64,000 nt of DNA, from assembly GCA_050433985.1 (NCBI GenBank), contig JBNPWE010000002.1:1-64000 (forward strand), in the 5' to 3' direction. Numbering within the stretch: the stretch's first letter is position 1; every line of letters starts with the position of its first letter. This DNA is from JACIYW01 sp014359745 (GTDB lineage: Bacteria; Pseudomonadota; Alphaproteobacteria; Rhodobacterales; Rhodobacteraceae). Below the pieces are notes generated by a model, which worked only from the letters and a program-made list of their open reading frames with translations, made no database searches and had not been told where the DNA came from. The position numbers were made by a program, and so were the translations under genes. Below are positions 32,296 through 41,577 of the stretch, in pieces.

Positions 32296-34235
32296 CAGAG
32301 ACAAGCAAAAGGCCCGGCATCAGCCGCCGGGGTGTTCTGGGGGCGACCGCCGGTGGTGCCGCCCTTGGTGCGATCGGGTTGCCGCAAGCGGCGTTGCTGA
32401 CCGGCACCGCCGGGCTGGCCACGGTTGCCTCGACCGGATCTGCCCGCGCGGCGGGCGGCTCGATCAACCTCGAACCGGGGGAACTGGACGATTACTATGG
32501 GTTCTGGTCGTCGGGCCAGACGGGTGAATTGCGCATCCTCGGGTTTCCCTCGATGCGGGAGCTGATGCGGGTGCCGGTGTTCAACCGCTGCTCTGCCACC
32601 GGCTGGGGCCAGACCAACGAAAGCCTCAAGGTGCTGACCGAGGGGCTGACCGAGGAGACCAAGGCGTTTCTGGCCAAGCGCGGCAAGGTGACCTATGACA
32701 ATGGCGACCTGCACCACCCGCACATGTCCTTCACCGATGGCACCTATGACGGGCGCTATGTGTTCGTGAATGACAAGGCCAACACCCGCATCGCGCGCAT
32801 CCGTTGCGACGTGATGAAATGCGACAAGATCACCGAGATCCCCAACGCCCACGACATCCACGGCCTGCGCCCGCAGAAATTCCCGCGCACCGGCTATGTG
32901 TTTGCCAATGGCGAGCACGAGACGCCGCTGGTCAACGATGGCAAGATCCTTGATGAGCCGGAAAAATATGTAAACATCTTCACCGCCCTTGATGGGGACA
33001 CGATGAAGGTGGCGTGGCAGGTGATCGTCAGCGGCAACCTTGACAACACCGATGCCGATTATCAGGGCAAATACGCCTTTTCGACCTCTTACAACTCGGA
33101 AATGGGGATGAACCTGGCCGAGATGACCGCGAACGAGATGGATCACGTCGTGATCTTCAACATCGCCGAGATCGAGGCCGGGATCAAGGCCGGCGACTAT
33201 CAGGAACTGAACGGCGTCAAGGTTCTGGACGGGCGCAAGGGGCAGAACAAGAATTACACCCGCTACGTTCCGATCCCCAACAGCCCGCATGGCATCAACA
33301 CCGCCCCCGACATGAAACACGTCTGTGTGGCGGGCAAACTGTCGCCGACGGTTTCGGTGCTGGATGTCACCAAGTTCGATGCGATCTTTGCCGATCCCGG
33401 CCTTGATCCGCGGTCGGTGGTGGTGGCCGAACCCGAACTTGGTCTTGGGCCGCTGCATACCGCCTTTGACGGCAAGGGCGATGCCTATACCACGCTCTTT
33501 CTTGACAGTCAGGTGGTCAAGTGGAACATCGACGCCGCCATTCGCCTTTACAACGGCGAAAAGGTGGACCCGATCATCTCCAAGGTCGATGTGCATTACC
33601 AGCCCGGCCACAACCACACCACCATGGGCGAAACCAAAGAGGCGGATGGCAACTGGCTTATCTCGCTCAACAAGTTCTCGAAGGATCGGTTCATCAATGT
33701 CGGCCCGCTGAAGCCCGAGAACGAACAGGTGATCGACATTTCCACCGACGAGATGAAGGTGGTGCATGACGGCCCGACATTCGCCGAACCGCATGACGTG
33801 ATCCTGGTGCGCCGTGATATCGTCAACCCGGCGAACCTTTGGACCCGCGAGGATCCGATGTGGGAGGATGCGCGCAAACAGGCCGAGGCCGATGGCGTCG
33901 ATCTGGATTGGGGGGCGGATGTGATCCGGGATGGCAACAAGGTGCGCGTCTACATGCATTCCGTGGCGCCGGTGTTCAGCCTTGAGAAGTTCACCGTCAA
34001 ACAGGGCGACGAGGTGACCGTCTACATCACCAATCAGGACAGCGTCGACGACGTGACCCACGGCTTTACCCTTGCCAATTACGGGATCGCGATGGAGGTC
34101 GCGCCGCAGGCAACGTCTTCGGTCACCTTCACCGCCGACCGGCCGGGGGTGCACTGGTTCTATTGCCAGTGGTTCTGCCATGCGCTGCACATGGAAATGC
34201 GCGGCCGCATGCTTGTCGAGCCCGCGGGCGCCTGA
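32292..34235 (+). CDS. nosZ: Nitrous oxide reductase (clade I, Tat-exported)
   Basis: A 647-aa periplasmic multicopper enzyme that reduces N2O to N2. The twin-arginine signal SRRGVLGATAGGAALG marks clade I. The CuZ-binding beta-propeller includes the DLHHPHMSFTDGTYDG region. The C-terminal cupredoxin domain holds CuA ligands in HWFYCQWFCHALHMEMRGRM. Length and motifs are complete, so it should be active if matured by NosDFYL. Translationally coupled to nosR. Confidence 0.97.
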   Translation: MTETSKRPGISRRGVLGATAGGAALGAIGLPQAALLTGTAGLATVASTGSARAAGGSINLEPGELDDYYGFWSSGQTGELRILGFPSMRELMRVPVFNRCSATGWGQTNESLKVLTEGLTEETKAFLAKRGKVTYDNGDLHHPHMSFTDGTYDGRYVFVNDKANTRIARIRCDVMKCDKITEIPNAHDIHGLRPQKFPRTGYVFANGEHETPLVNDGKILDEPEKYVNIFTALDGDTMKVAWQVIVSGNLDNTDADYQGKYAFSTSYNSEMGMNLAEMTANEMDHVVIFNIAEIEAGIKAGDYQELNGVKVLDGRKGQNKNYTRYVPIPNSPHGINTAPDMKHVCVAGKLSPTVSVLDVTKFDAIFADPGLDPRSVVVAEPELGLGPLHTAFDGKGDAYTTLFLDSQVVKWNIDAAIRLYNGEKVDPIISKVDVHYQPGHNHTTMGETKEADGNWLISLNKFSKDRFINVGPLKPENEQVIDISTDEMKVVHDGPTFAEPHDVILVRRDIVNPANLWTREDPMWEDARKQAEADGVDLDWGADVIRDGNKVRVYMHSVAPVFSLEKFTVKQGDEVTVYITNQDSVDDVTHGFTLANYGIAMEVAPQATSSVTFTADRPGVHWFYCQWFCHALHMEMRGRMLVEPAGA

Positions 34236-34238
34236 CCG

Positions 34239-35555
34239 ATGGCCCGCCGCCCCCGTTTCCTGCCGGGTCTTGCCCTGCTGCTGTGCGCCCTTGCCGGGCC
34301 GCTGATGGCGGCAGAGCGCATGGTTCCGGCGGTTGCGGGGGCGCTGGCCAGGGCCATTGCCGGGGCGGGTGCCGGCGATGTGCTGATCCTGGCACCGGGG
34401 CGTTACAGCGGCCCGGTGATCCTGCCCGCGCCGATCACGCTGGACGGGCGCGGGCAGGCAGCCCTTGACGGGGGCGGGCAGGGCAGCGTGATCACCGTGA
34501 CCGGCGCGGATGTGACGGTGCGCGGGCTGGTGATCAGCGGATCGGGATCGTCGCATGATACCATCGATGCGGGGGTGACCCTGACGCCGGGTGCTGTGCG
34601 GGCGCGGGTGGTGGGCAACACCCTGCGGGGCAATCTTTATGGCGTGAACATTCACGGCGCCGTGGATGCGGTGGTGGCCGACAACACCATTCTGGGGCGC
34701 GATGATCACCGGATGAACAGCCGTGGCAACGGGGTTTATGTGTGGAACGCGCCGGGCGCGGTGGTGGAGAGGAACGACATCCGGCTGGGGCGCGACGGCA
34801 TCTTTTCCAATGCTTCGAGAAACAACATCTATCGCGACAACATCTTTCGCGATCTGCGCTTTGCCGTGCATTACATGTATACCAACGACAGCACGGTAAG
34901 CGGCAACACCTCGATCGGCAATCACATCGGCTATGCGCTGATGTTTTCCAGCAAGGTCAGCGTTACCGACAACATGTCGCTGGGGGACCGCGATCATGGT
35001 GTCATGCTGAATTACACCAACAATTCCGAACTTCGCGGCAATCTGGTGCGGGGCGGGGCCGAAAAATGCACCTTCATCTACAACGCCCATCGCAACATCA
35101 TCACCGGCAACCGGTTCGAGGGCTGCGATATCGGCGTGCATTTCACCGCCGGATCGGAACAGAACGCGATGACCGGAAACGGTTTTATCGCCAACCGCAC
35201 GCAGGTGAAATACGTCGGCACCACCGATGTGGAATGGAGCGTGGGCGGGCGCGGCAATTATTGGTCGGATCATCCGGCCTTCGATCTGGATGGCGACGGG
35301 ATCGCTGACAGCCCGTTCCGCCCCAATGATCTGATGGATCACATCCTCTGGTCGCAACCGGCGGCGAAAATGCTGCTGGGTTCCCCCGCCGTGCAACTGA
35401 TCCGCTGGTCGCAGGCGGCGTTTCCCGCGATCCTGCCGGGGGGGGTGCGCGACAGCCGCCCGCTGATGCGCCCGCCAGTGATCGAAGTGCCCGCCAGGAT
35501 CGCCGCGATGGAGGCCGCGCTTGACCCCGCCCGTTTCACCCGACCGGAGAATTGA
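34239..35555 (+). CDS. nosD: NosD, periplasmic copper-site maturation factor
   Basis: A 438-aa right-handed beta-helix (carbohydrate-binding/sugar-hydrolysing, CASH) protein with a Sec signal peptide (LPGLALLLCALAGPLMAAE). The repeating coils are obvious from VRGLVISGSG through VVADNTILGRDDHRM to LMFSSKVSVTDNMSLGDRDH. NosD works with the NosFY ABC transporter to deliver sulfur or copper for the CuZ site of NosZ. Three nt separate it from nosZ, and its stop is 1 nt before nosF. Confidence 0.94.
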   Translation: MARRPRFLPGLALLLCALAGPLMAAERMVPAVAGALARAIAGAGAGDVLILAPGRYSGPVILPAPITLDGRGQAALDGGGQGSVITVTGADVTVRGLVISGSGSSHDTIDAGVTLTPGAVRARVVGNTLRGNLYGVNIHGAVDAVVADNTILGRDDHRMNSRGNGVYVWNAPGAVVERNDIRLGRDGIFSNASRNNIYRDNIFRDLRFAVHYMYTNDSTVSGNTSIGNHIGYALMFSSKVSVTDNMSLGDRDHGVMLNYTNNSELRGNLVRGGAEKCTFIYNAHRNIITGNRFEGCDIGVHFTAGSEQNAMTGNGFIANRTQVKYVGTTDVEWSVGGRGNYWSDHPAFDLDGDGIADSPFRPNDLMDHILWSQPAAKMLLGSPAVQLIRWSQAAFPAILPGGVRDSRPLMRPPVIEVPARIAAMEAALDPARFTRPEN

Positions 35556-35556
35556 C

Positions 35557-36444
35557 ATGCTGACGCTTGCCGATGTGACCAAGACCTTTCAGGGCACCCC
35601 GGCGCTGCACGGCGTGGGGTTCACGGTTGCGCCCGGCGAACGGGTGGCGCTGCTGGGCCATAACGGCGCGGGGAAATCCACGCTGATGAAGATCATCCTG
35701 GGCCTGATTGCCGCCGATGCGGGGCGGGTTTCGGTGATGGGGGCTGTGCCCGGCAGCATGGGCGCGCGCGCGGTCACCGCCTATCTGCCCGAAAACGCGG
35801 CCTTTCACCCGGCGCTGACCGGGTTGGAACAGATCCGCTATTACCTGCGCCTGCGGGGCGAAGACCCCAAGGGGGCGCGGACGCTGCTGGAAAAGGTCGG
35901 GCTGGGCGAGGCCGCGCGTCGGCGCATCGGCACCTATTCCAAGGGGATGCGGCAGCGGGTGGGGCTGGCGCAGGCGCTGATCGGTGCGCCGCGGCTTTTG
36001 GTGCTGGATGAACCGACAAGCGGGCTTGACCCGGTGTCGCGGCGCGATTTCTACGCGGTTCTGGATGATCTGGCCGGGCGGGGTGCGGCGATCCTGCTGT
36101 CAAGCCATGCCCTGACCGAGGTCGAGGCGCGCACCGATCGCATCGTGATCCTGTCGGGCGGGCGGCTGATGGCCGATGACACGCTGGTGGGGTTGCGCCG
36201 CCGCGCGGCGCTGCCGATCCGCCTTCAGGTGCAGGCCCGCCCCGACACCGCCGACCGCGTGGCCGCCCGCCTGACCGGGACGCGCCATAACGGTGTGCGC
36301 GTCGATCTGGTTTGCGGGCCTGCCGACAAGCTGGCGCGGCTGGGCGAGATTTCGGCGCTGGGCGCGCTGATCGACGATGTCGAGGTGATCCCGCCAAGCC
36401 TGGAAGACATCTATAGCCATTTCAGCCAGAGGGATCTGCCATGA
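35557..36444 (+). CDS. nosF: NosF, ATPase of the NosFY transporter
   Basis: A 295-aa ABC ATPase. Walker A GHNGAGKSTLM near 37-47, signature YSKGMRQRVGLAQAL, Walker B LLVLDEPTSGLDP and the H-loop SSHALTEVE are intact. A C-terminal extension of about 80 residues (from LPIRLQVQARPDTADRV) is usual for NosF and binds NosD. Start ATG 35557 has GGAGA upstream. It energises NosY for CuZ assembly. Confidence 0.94.
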   Translation: MLTLADVTKTFQGTPALHGVGFTVAPGERVALLGHNGAGKSTLMKIILGLIAADAGRVSVMGAVPGSMGARAVTAYLPENAAFHPALTGLEQIRYYLRLRGEDPKGARTLLEKVGLGEAARRRIGTYSKGMRQRVGLAQALIGAPRLLVLDEPTSGLDPVSRRDFYAVLDDLAGRGAAILLSSHALTEVEARTDRIVILSGGRLMADDTLVGLRRRAALPIRLQVQARPDTADRVAARLTGTRHNGVRVDLVCGPADKLARLGEISALGALIDDVEVIPPSLEDIYSHFSQRDLP

Positions 36445-37262
36445 ACGCCCTGTTTGCCGCCGCTGGCACCGAATTTCGCATCGCGCTGCGCAATCGCTGG
36501 GTGACGGTGGCGGTGGCGATGATGGCGCTTTTCGCGCTGGTTCTGTCTGCCGCAGGCAGTGCCGCGACCGGCGCGCTGGGCGCTGACCGCTTGTCGGTGA
36601 CGGTGGCAAGCCTGACCTCGCTGGCCGTCTATCTGGTGCCGTTGATCGCGCTTCTGATGTCCTTCGATGCCATCGCGGGCGAGGTGGAGCGCGGAACGCT
36701 GCCGCTGGTCCTGACCTATCCGGTGGCGCGCGCGACGTTGCTGGCGGGCAAGTTTGCCGCGCATCTGGGCATTCTGGCGCTGGCGGTGGCGGTTGGGTAC
36801 GGGATTGCGGCGGGTGCGGCGCTGGTCACCGATCCGGGGGCGGCGCGGGGGTTGCCGGCGCTGTGGCGGCTGTTGTGGTCATCGGTGGCGCTGGGCGCCA
36901 CGTTTCTGGGCATCGGTTACGCGATCTCGGCCTTGGCGCGCAGGCCGGGGGCGGCGGCGGGGGCGGTGATCGGGCTGTGGCTGGGGGTGATCGTGCTTTT
37001 TGATCTGGGTTTGCTGGCGGCGGTGGTGGCCGATGGCGGCGGCACCTTCACCACGGTCGTTTTCCCGTGGCTGCTGCTGGGCAATCCCGCCGATGCGTTC
37101 CGGCTGTTCAACCTTGCCGCGTCGGGGGCAACGGCGGCGGCGGCAGGTGTTGGCGGCGCCGCGCAGGCGATTCCGCCCGCGCTGGCGCTGGCCTCGGTGC
37201 TTGGGTGGCCGGTGCTGGGCTTTGGTCTGGCGCTGGCGGCGTTCCGAAAGGTGACGCCATGA
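36441..37262 (+). CDS. nosY: NosY, membrane subunit of the NosFY transporter
   Basis: A 273-aa inner-membrane protein with six predicted helices (for example VTVAVAMMALFALVLSAAG, ILALAVAVGYGIAAGAALV, and a last one ending LGFGLALAAFRKV). The periplasmic/coupling segment DAIAGEVERGTLPLVLTYPV is the ABC-2 family motif. It overlaps nosF by ATGA and nosL by ATGA, so nosDFYL are tightly coupled. It dimerises with NosF. Confidence 0.92.
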   Translation: MNALFAAAGTEFRIALRNRWVTVAVAMMALFALVLSAAGSAATGALGADRLSVTVASLTSLAVYLVPLIALLMSFDAIAGEVERGTLPLVLTYPVARATLLAGKFAAHLGILALAVAVGYGIAAGAALVTDPGAARGLPALWRLLWSSVALGATFLGIGYAISALARRPGAAAGAVIGLWLGVIVLFDLGLLAAVVADGGGTFTTVVFPWLLLGNPADAFRLFNLAASGATAAAAGVGGAAQAIPPALALASVLGWPVLGFGLALAAFRKVTP

Positions 37263-37873
37263 AGCGGTGTGCGTTTGTCATCCTGGCGCTGCTGGCGCTT
37301 GGCGGCTGCCGGGAGGACAAGGCAGAGCTGCCCGCACCCGTTGCGATGACTGCGGCGGCGACCGGGTATTTCTGCCAGATGATCGTGGTGGATCATCCCG
37401 GCCCCAAGGCGCAGATCCATCTGGAAGGGTCGCCCGCGCCGATCTTTTTCAGTCAGGTGCGCGATGCCGTGGCGTATCAGCGGCTGCCGGAACAGGCCTA
37501 TCCGATCAAGGTGATCTATGTCACCGATATGGGTGCTGCGCCAAGCTGGCAGGATATCGGCGCGGGCAACTGGATCGATGCCAAGGCCGCGCAGTATGTG
37601 GTGGGGTCGGATGCCACGGGCGGCATGGGCACGGCGGAACTGGTGCCCTTTGCCGATCCGACAGCCGCCGCCGCCTTTGTCGCGGTGCATGGCGGCAGGG
37701 TGGTGGGGTTCGATCAGATCACCGATGCCGATGTTCTGGCCCCGGTTGAATTGGCCCCGGTTGATTTGGCCCCGGTTGATTTGGTCCCTGGGCAGGTTGG
37801 TGCGCCCTCTGGGGCCGAGGATGCTGAATATCTTGAGCGTTTGCGCGCCCTTGGCGCAGGAAAGGAGGGTTAG
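37259..37873 (+). CDS. nosL: NosL, copper-chaperone lipoprotein
   Basis: A 204-aa lipoprotein (signal ends LALLALGGC, lipid Cys17) that binds Cu(I) and supplies NosZ. The Cu-binding Cys-Met pair of the family lies in GYFCQMIVVDHPGPKAQIHL near 40-59. The C-terminal part holds a tandem repeat (APVELAPVDLAPVDLVPG) from three 15-base DNA units at about 37739-37787, which lengthens a linker after the folded domain. Starts inside nosY (ATGA). Confidence 0.92.
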   Translation: MKRCAFVILALLALGGCREDKAELPAPVAMTAAATGYFCQMIVVDHPGPKAQIHLEGSPAPIFFSQVRDAVAYQRLPEQAYPIKVIYVTDMGAAPSWQDIGAGNWIDAKAAQYVVGSDATGGMGTAELVPFADPTAAAAFVAVHGGRVVGFDQITDADVLAPVELAPVDLAPVDLVPGQVGAPSGAEDAEYLERLRALGAGKEG

Positions 37874-38794
37874 ATGCCCCAACCGAACCGCCGCCGTTTT
37901 CTGACGATCAGCGCCGCCGCCCTTGGCGCCGCCGCGCTGCCCCGCCCCGCCATCGCCATGCGGCAATGGCGGGGGGTGGCGATGGGGGCGGGGGCGTCGA
38001 TCACCCTGGCGCATCCCGATGCCGACCGCATCATCGCCCGCGCCCGCGCCGAGATCGCGCGGCTGGAGGCGGTGTTCAGCCTTTATGACGCGAGGTCGGC
38101 GTTGAGCCGGTTGAATGCGCGGGGTCGGCTGGAGGCGCCGCCTTTTGAGATGCTGGATTGTCTGGGCCTTTGCGATGCGGTGAACGCGGCCACGCTGGGC
38201 CTGTTTGACCCCACGGTGCAGCCGTTATGGGCGCTTTATGCCGAAGCCCATGCGCGCGGCACCGCGCCTGATGCCGGGGCGATTGCGGCTGTGTTGCCCC
38301 GCGTCGGCTGGCCGGGGGTGCGGGTTGACAGCGCCGCGATCACGCTGCGCCCCGGCATGGCGCTGACGCTGAACGGGGTGGCGCAGGGGTATGTGGCCGA
38401 CCGGGTGGCGACGCTGCTGGCCGCCGAGGGGCTGACCGATATTCTGGTCAACACCGGCGAGTTTCGCGCGCTGGGCGGCGCGCCCGAGGGGGGCGATTGG
38501 CCGGTGGCGCTGGTGGCCGGGGGGAAGGAGCGCGCGAGTGTCGCGCTGCGCGACCGGGCGCTGGCCACATCGGCCCCGATGGGCACGGTGTTCGACGCAG
38601 AAGGGCGCGTGGGCCATATCCTGCATCCGGGCACCGGGCGCCCGGCGCCCGCGCGCTGGCAGATGGTCAGCGTGACGGCGCCGCAAGCGGCCCTTGCCGA
38701 TGCGCTGACCACCGCGTTCTGCCTGATGGACCGGCCCGCGATCGATGCCGCTCTGGCGCGGTTTCCGGCGGCGCGGCTTGTGTTTGCGGGGTAA
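37874..38794 (+). CDS. nosX: NosX/ApbE-type FAD:protein FMN transferase
   Basis: A 306-aa ApbE-family protein with a Tat-like signal (RRRFLTISAAALGAAALPRP). It attaches FMN to a Thr of target flavoproteins, here the FMN domain of NosR. The motifs are LFSLYDARSALSRLN-like FSLYDARSALSRLN near 75, NGVAQGYVADRVA near 169-181, NTGEFRALGG and the metal-binding ADALTTAFCLM. It starts directly after the nosL stop and closes the nos operon. Confidence 0.92.
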   Translation: MPQPNRRRFLTISAAALGAAALPRPAIAMRQWRGVAMGAGASITLAHPDADRIIARARAEIARLEAVFSLYDARSALSRLNARGRLEAPPFEMLDCLGLCDAVNAATLGLFDPTVQPLWALYAEAHARGTAPDAGAIAAVLPRVGWPGVRVDSAAITLRPGMALTLNGVAQGYVADRVATLLAAEGLTDILVNTGEFRALGGAPEGGDWPVALVAGGKERASVALRDRALATSAPMGTVFDAEGRVGHILHPGTGRPAPARWQMVSVTAPQAALADALTTAFCLMDRPAIDAALARFPAARLVFAG

Positions 38795-38944
38795 GGGGCG
38801 ATGGCTGTGCAATCCACGATGCCCGGCGTGCCGATAAAGGATGCCCCGGATGGCGCTTTTGCGCGGCTGCGCGTCGATGCCGTGCTGTATCCTTGGGCAG
38901 AAGCGGCTAACCTGCGGACACCCCCCAACCGAAAGGCCCCGCTG

Positions 38945-39631
38945 ATGACCGATCGCCCCTATGCCTCGCCGCCGTGTCTGGCGCATGAGATCGACCCGGC
39001 CTATTTCGACCCATTCGCCACCGATGCGCAACAGGCCGCCGATGTGGCCCGCTGGCGCAAGGCCGAACGCGCGCGGCTGCTGGACGCACGGCAGGAAACC
39101 ACCGCCGAGCAGCGCAATGAGATGGCCGGGGCGCTTGCCGCCCATCTTGACGCGCTGATCGCCGAGCGGGTCGGCACCCTGACGGGGCGGGTGATTTCGG
39201 TCTATTGGCCGATCAAGGCGGAACTGAACCTGCGGTTCTGGATGAACGCGCTGCACGCGCGTGGCGCGCGCGTGGCGCTGCCGGTGGTCGTGGAACCGGG
39301 GCAGCCGCTGATATTCCGGCACTGGACTCCCGAGGCGCGGATGGAACGCGGGCACTGGAAAATTCCGGTGCCGCCTGCGACCGCCCCTGTGCTGATCCCC
39401 GAGGTGACGCTGGCGCCACTGGTGGGTTGGGACGGGGCAGGGTTCCGGCTGGGCTATGGCGGTGGCTATTTTGACCGGACGCTGGCGGCGCTGTCGCCCC
39501 GGCCGCTGGTGATCGGGGTGGGGGTGCAGGCGTCGCGCATCGCCACGATTTTCCCGCAGCCCCACGATATCGCCATGCAGGCCATCGTGACCGAGGAGGG
39601 GCGGCAGTTCCCGCCCGAGGCATCATCATGA
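38945..39631 (+). CDS. 5-formyltetrahydrofolate cyclo-ligase
   Basis: A 228-aa member of the 5-FTHF cyclo-ligase family (makes 5,10-methenyl-THF with ATP). Visible motifs are AERARLLDARQ, VISVYWPIKAELNLR, then PLVGWDGAGFRLGYGGGYFD with the loop GYGGGYFDRTLA and the final HDIAMQAIVTEEG. ATG 38945 is chosen because homology starts soon after, although the frame is open upstream to 38801. It overlaps nnrS by ATGA. In Rhodobacterales this gene often travels with nnrS or nos genes. A regulatory reason is unknown. Confidence 0.88.
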   Translation: MTDRPYASPPCLAHEIDPAYFDPFATDAQQAADVARWRKAERARLLDARQETTAEQRNEMAGALAAHLDALIAERVGTLTGRVISVYWPIKAELNLRFWMNALHARGARVALPVVVEPGQPLIFRHWTPEARMERGHWKIPVPPATAPVLIPEVTLAPLVGWDGAGFRLGYGGGYFDRTLAALSPRPLVIGVGVQASRIATIFPQPHDIAMQAIVTEEGRQFPPEASS

Positions 39632-40824
39632 CCACATCGGCACAGAAAATCCGCGACTGGCACGGCCCCGAGGTGCTGCGGGTGGGGTTTCGGCCCTTTT
39701 TCCTTTTGGGTGCGATCTGGTCGGCGCTGGCGATGGCGCTGTGGCTGGGGGTTCTTTCGGGCCGGGTGGTGCTGCCGACGGCGTTTGATCCGGTGGGCTG
39801 GCACGCGCATGAGATGCTGTTCGGCTATCTTGGCGCGATTGCCGCCGGTTTCCTGCTGACCGCCGTGCCGAACTGGACGGGGCGGATGCCGGTGACCGGC
39901 TGGCCGCTGGCGGGGCTGGCGGGGCTGTGGCTGGTGGGGCGGGCGGCGGTGACGTTTTCGGCGGTTTTGCCGCCGGTTCTGGTGGCGGTGGCGGATCTGG
40001 CGTTTCTGGTGGCGCTGGCCGCCATGATCCTGCGCGAGATCATCGCGGGGCGGAACTGGCGCAACCTGATCGTGCTGGCGTTGCTGGGCGGGTTGATCGT
40101 TGGCAATGGCCTGTTTCACTGGCAGGTGGGGCAGGGTGCCTATGCGGCGGGCAGCGCGGGGTTTCGGCTGGGTCTGGCGGCGGCGGTGATGATGATCGTG
40201 GTCATCGGCGGGCGGGTGGTGCCAAGCTTTACCCGCAACTGGCTGGTCAAGCGGGGCAGCGCGGCGCGTCCGGCCCCGTTTGGTGCCACGGACAAGGCGG
40301 CGCTGCTGGTGTCGGTGCTGGCGCTGGGCGCCTGGGTGATCGGCCCGTTTCATATGGCAACCGGGGCGCTGTGCCTGCTGGCGGGGATTGCGAACCTGAT
40401 CCGGCTGGCGCGCTGGTCGGGCCTGCGCACCGGGGGTGAGGCGTTGCTGTGGGTGCTGCACGCGGGATATCTGTTCGTGCCGCTGGGGTTCCTTGCGGTT
40501 GCGGTGGGCGTGCTGTGGCCGGGGGCGGGGGCCGTGATGGGCACCGGCGCGCAGCATGTGTGGATGGTGGGCGCGATCGGGGTGATGACGCTGGCGATGA
40601 TGACGCGCGCCAGCCTTGGCCATGCCGGGCGGCCGCTGACGGCGGGGCGGCCGGTGATCGCGCTTTATGTCATTCTGATCGTTGCGGTGGGCGCGCGGTT
40701 CGGGTTGGGCATGCTGCCCGGCAACACGGCGCTGCTGCATCTGGCGGCAACGGGATGGATCGCGGGATTTGGCGGGTTTGCGGTTCTTTACTGGCGTATC
40801 CTCACCGGCCCGCGCGCCGACTGA
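39628..40824 (+). CDS. nnrS: NnrS family heme-copper membrane protein
   Basis: A 398-aa protein with about 12 hydrophobic helices. The NnrS start GFRPFFLLGAIWSALAMALW, the WHAHEMLFGYLGAIAAGFLL helix with two His, and the central GGRVVPSFTRN and MTRASLGHAGRPL motifs are conserved. NnrS relieves NO stress, mainly by protecting cells from metal-NO complexes, and is typically regulated by NO. Placing it after nos genes fits. It is translationally coupled to the cyclo-ligase gene. Confidence 0.93.
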   Translation: MTTSAQKIRDWHGPEVLRVGFRPFFLLGAIWSALAMALWLGVLSGRVVLPTAFDPVGWHAHEMLFGYLGAIAAGFLLTAVPNWTGRMPVTGWPLAGLAGLWLVGRAAVTFSAVLPPVLVAVADLAFLVALAAMILREIIAGRNWRNLIVLALLGGLIVGNGLFHWQVGQGAYAAGSAGFRLGLAAAVMMIVVIGGRVVPSFTRNWLVKRGSAARPAPFGATDKAALLVSVLALGAWVIGPFHMATGALCLLAGIANLIRLARWSGLRTGGEALLWVLHAGYLFVPLGFLAVAVGVLWPGAGAVMGTGAQHVWMVGAIGVMTLAMMTRASLGHAGRPLTAGRPVIALYVILIVAVGARFGLGMLPGNTALLHLAATGWIAGFGGFAVLYWRILTGPRAD

Positions 40825-40825
40825 C

Positions 40826-41455
40826 CTATCGCACCCCGTCCATGATCGCCGCCGAAAGCGCGCAATCGCGGCGGCTGTCGGGCGCGCAGAGGCGTGGATC
40901 AAGATCGGTCGTCAGGCAGATGCGCGCCTCGGCAATGCGGCCATCGCGGCAGGTGATGGTGATCATGTCGGGGGTCAGATCCGGGTTCGCCTCAAGAAAC
41001 GCGGCCTCGACCACCTTTGCGGGCAGGCGTACATCGCGGTTCAGCCCGGCCAGAACCGGCGGGATGGTGATGCGCGCGTAAGCGGCGCGCGACAGGGCCA
41101 GATAGGCCGGGCCATCCAGCCCCGAACAGCGCCCGTGTTTGCGCCACTGATACCACGCCAGCCCGCCCGACCCCATGATGTCGGCCATCGCGGCGGTCTG
41201 GGCGTGGGTGGGATCGCGCCGGGGGGTGCGGCAGAATTCCGGCCAGCCGGTTTGATTTTGCGGCCAGAGGCCGTGCAGGCTGAAGGCGCGCGCGCGGCCA
41301 ATGGCGCATTCCGGCGCACGGCGCGCATCGCCTTCGCTGGCGCACCAGCCTGGTGTCCAGCTGAGCGCCAGAACGTAATGATCGAAGTTCCCCGCCGCCT
41401 TGTCTTGGGCACCGGCAAGCGTGGCCGACAGGATCAGTGCCAGTATCCAGCGCAT
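40826..41455 (-). CDS. Ribonuclease T2 family, secreted
   Basis: A 209-aa RNase T2 with a signal peptide (MRWILALILSATLAGAQ). Both catalytic blocks are present: FSLHGLWPQ near 58-66 (first catalytic His) and WYQWRKHGRCSG near 100-111 (Glu replaced by Gln in the EWxKHG consensus, Lys and second His kept). The conserved cysteines (WCASEGD, HGRC, ITCRDG) can form disulfides. It would degrade periplasmic RNA via 2',3'-cyclic nucleotides. The cpdB-like gene 3 kb away could use those products. Convergent with nnrS with 1 nt between stops. Confidence 0.88.
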   Translation of the reverse strand: MRWILALILSATLAGAQDKAAGNFDHYVLALSWTPGWCASEGDARRAPECAIGRARAFSLHGLWPQNQTGWPEFCRTPRRDPTHAQTAAMADIMGSGGLAWYQWRKHGRCSGLDGPAYLALSRAAYARITIPPVLAGLNRDVRLPAKVVEAAFLEANPDLTPDMITITCRDGRIAEARICLTTDLDPRLCAPDSRRDCALSAAIMDGVR

Positions 41456-41577
41456 TTTCTCTTTCCTCTGTCCGCGTCAACGCCTATATATCCGACCAAT
41501 TCCCCGAAAACGAGGAGTAGCGGCCAAGGTCGCGGCCGTTTTCCCGGCGCGGGAAAGATTTGTGAAGGAGTGACGCG

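Noticed and set aside
32160..35582. 1140-codon open frame on the minus strand under nosZ and nosD
   Set aside because: It spans two well-supported genes, is His/Gly/Arg-biased and has no domain pattern. A composition artefact.
38801..38944. N-terminal extension of the folate cyclo-ligase to 38801
   Set aside because: The extra 48 residues have no family similarity. The ATG at 38945 gives the normal length.
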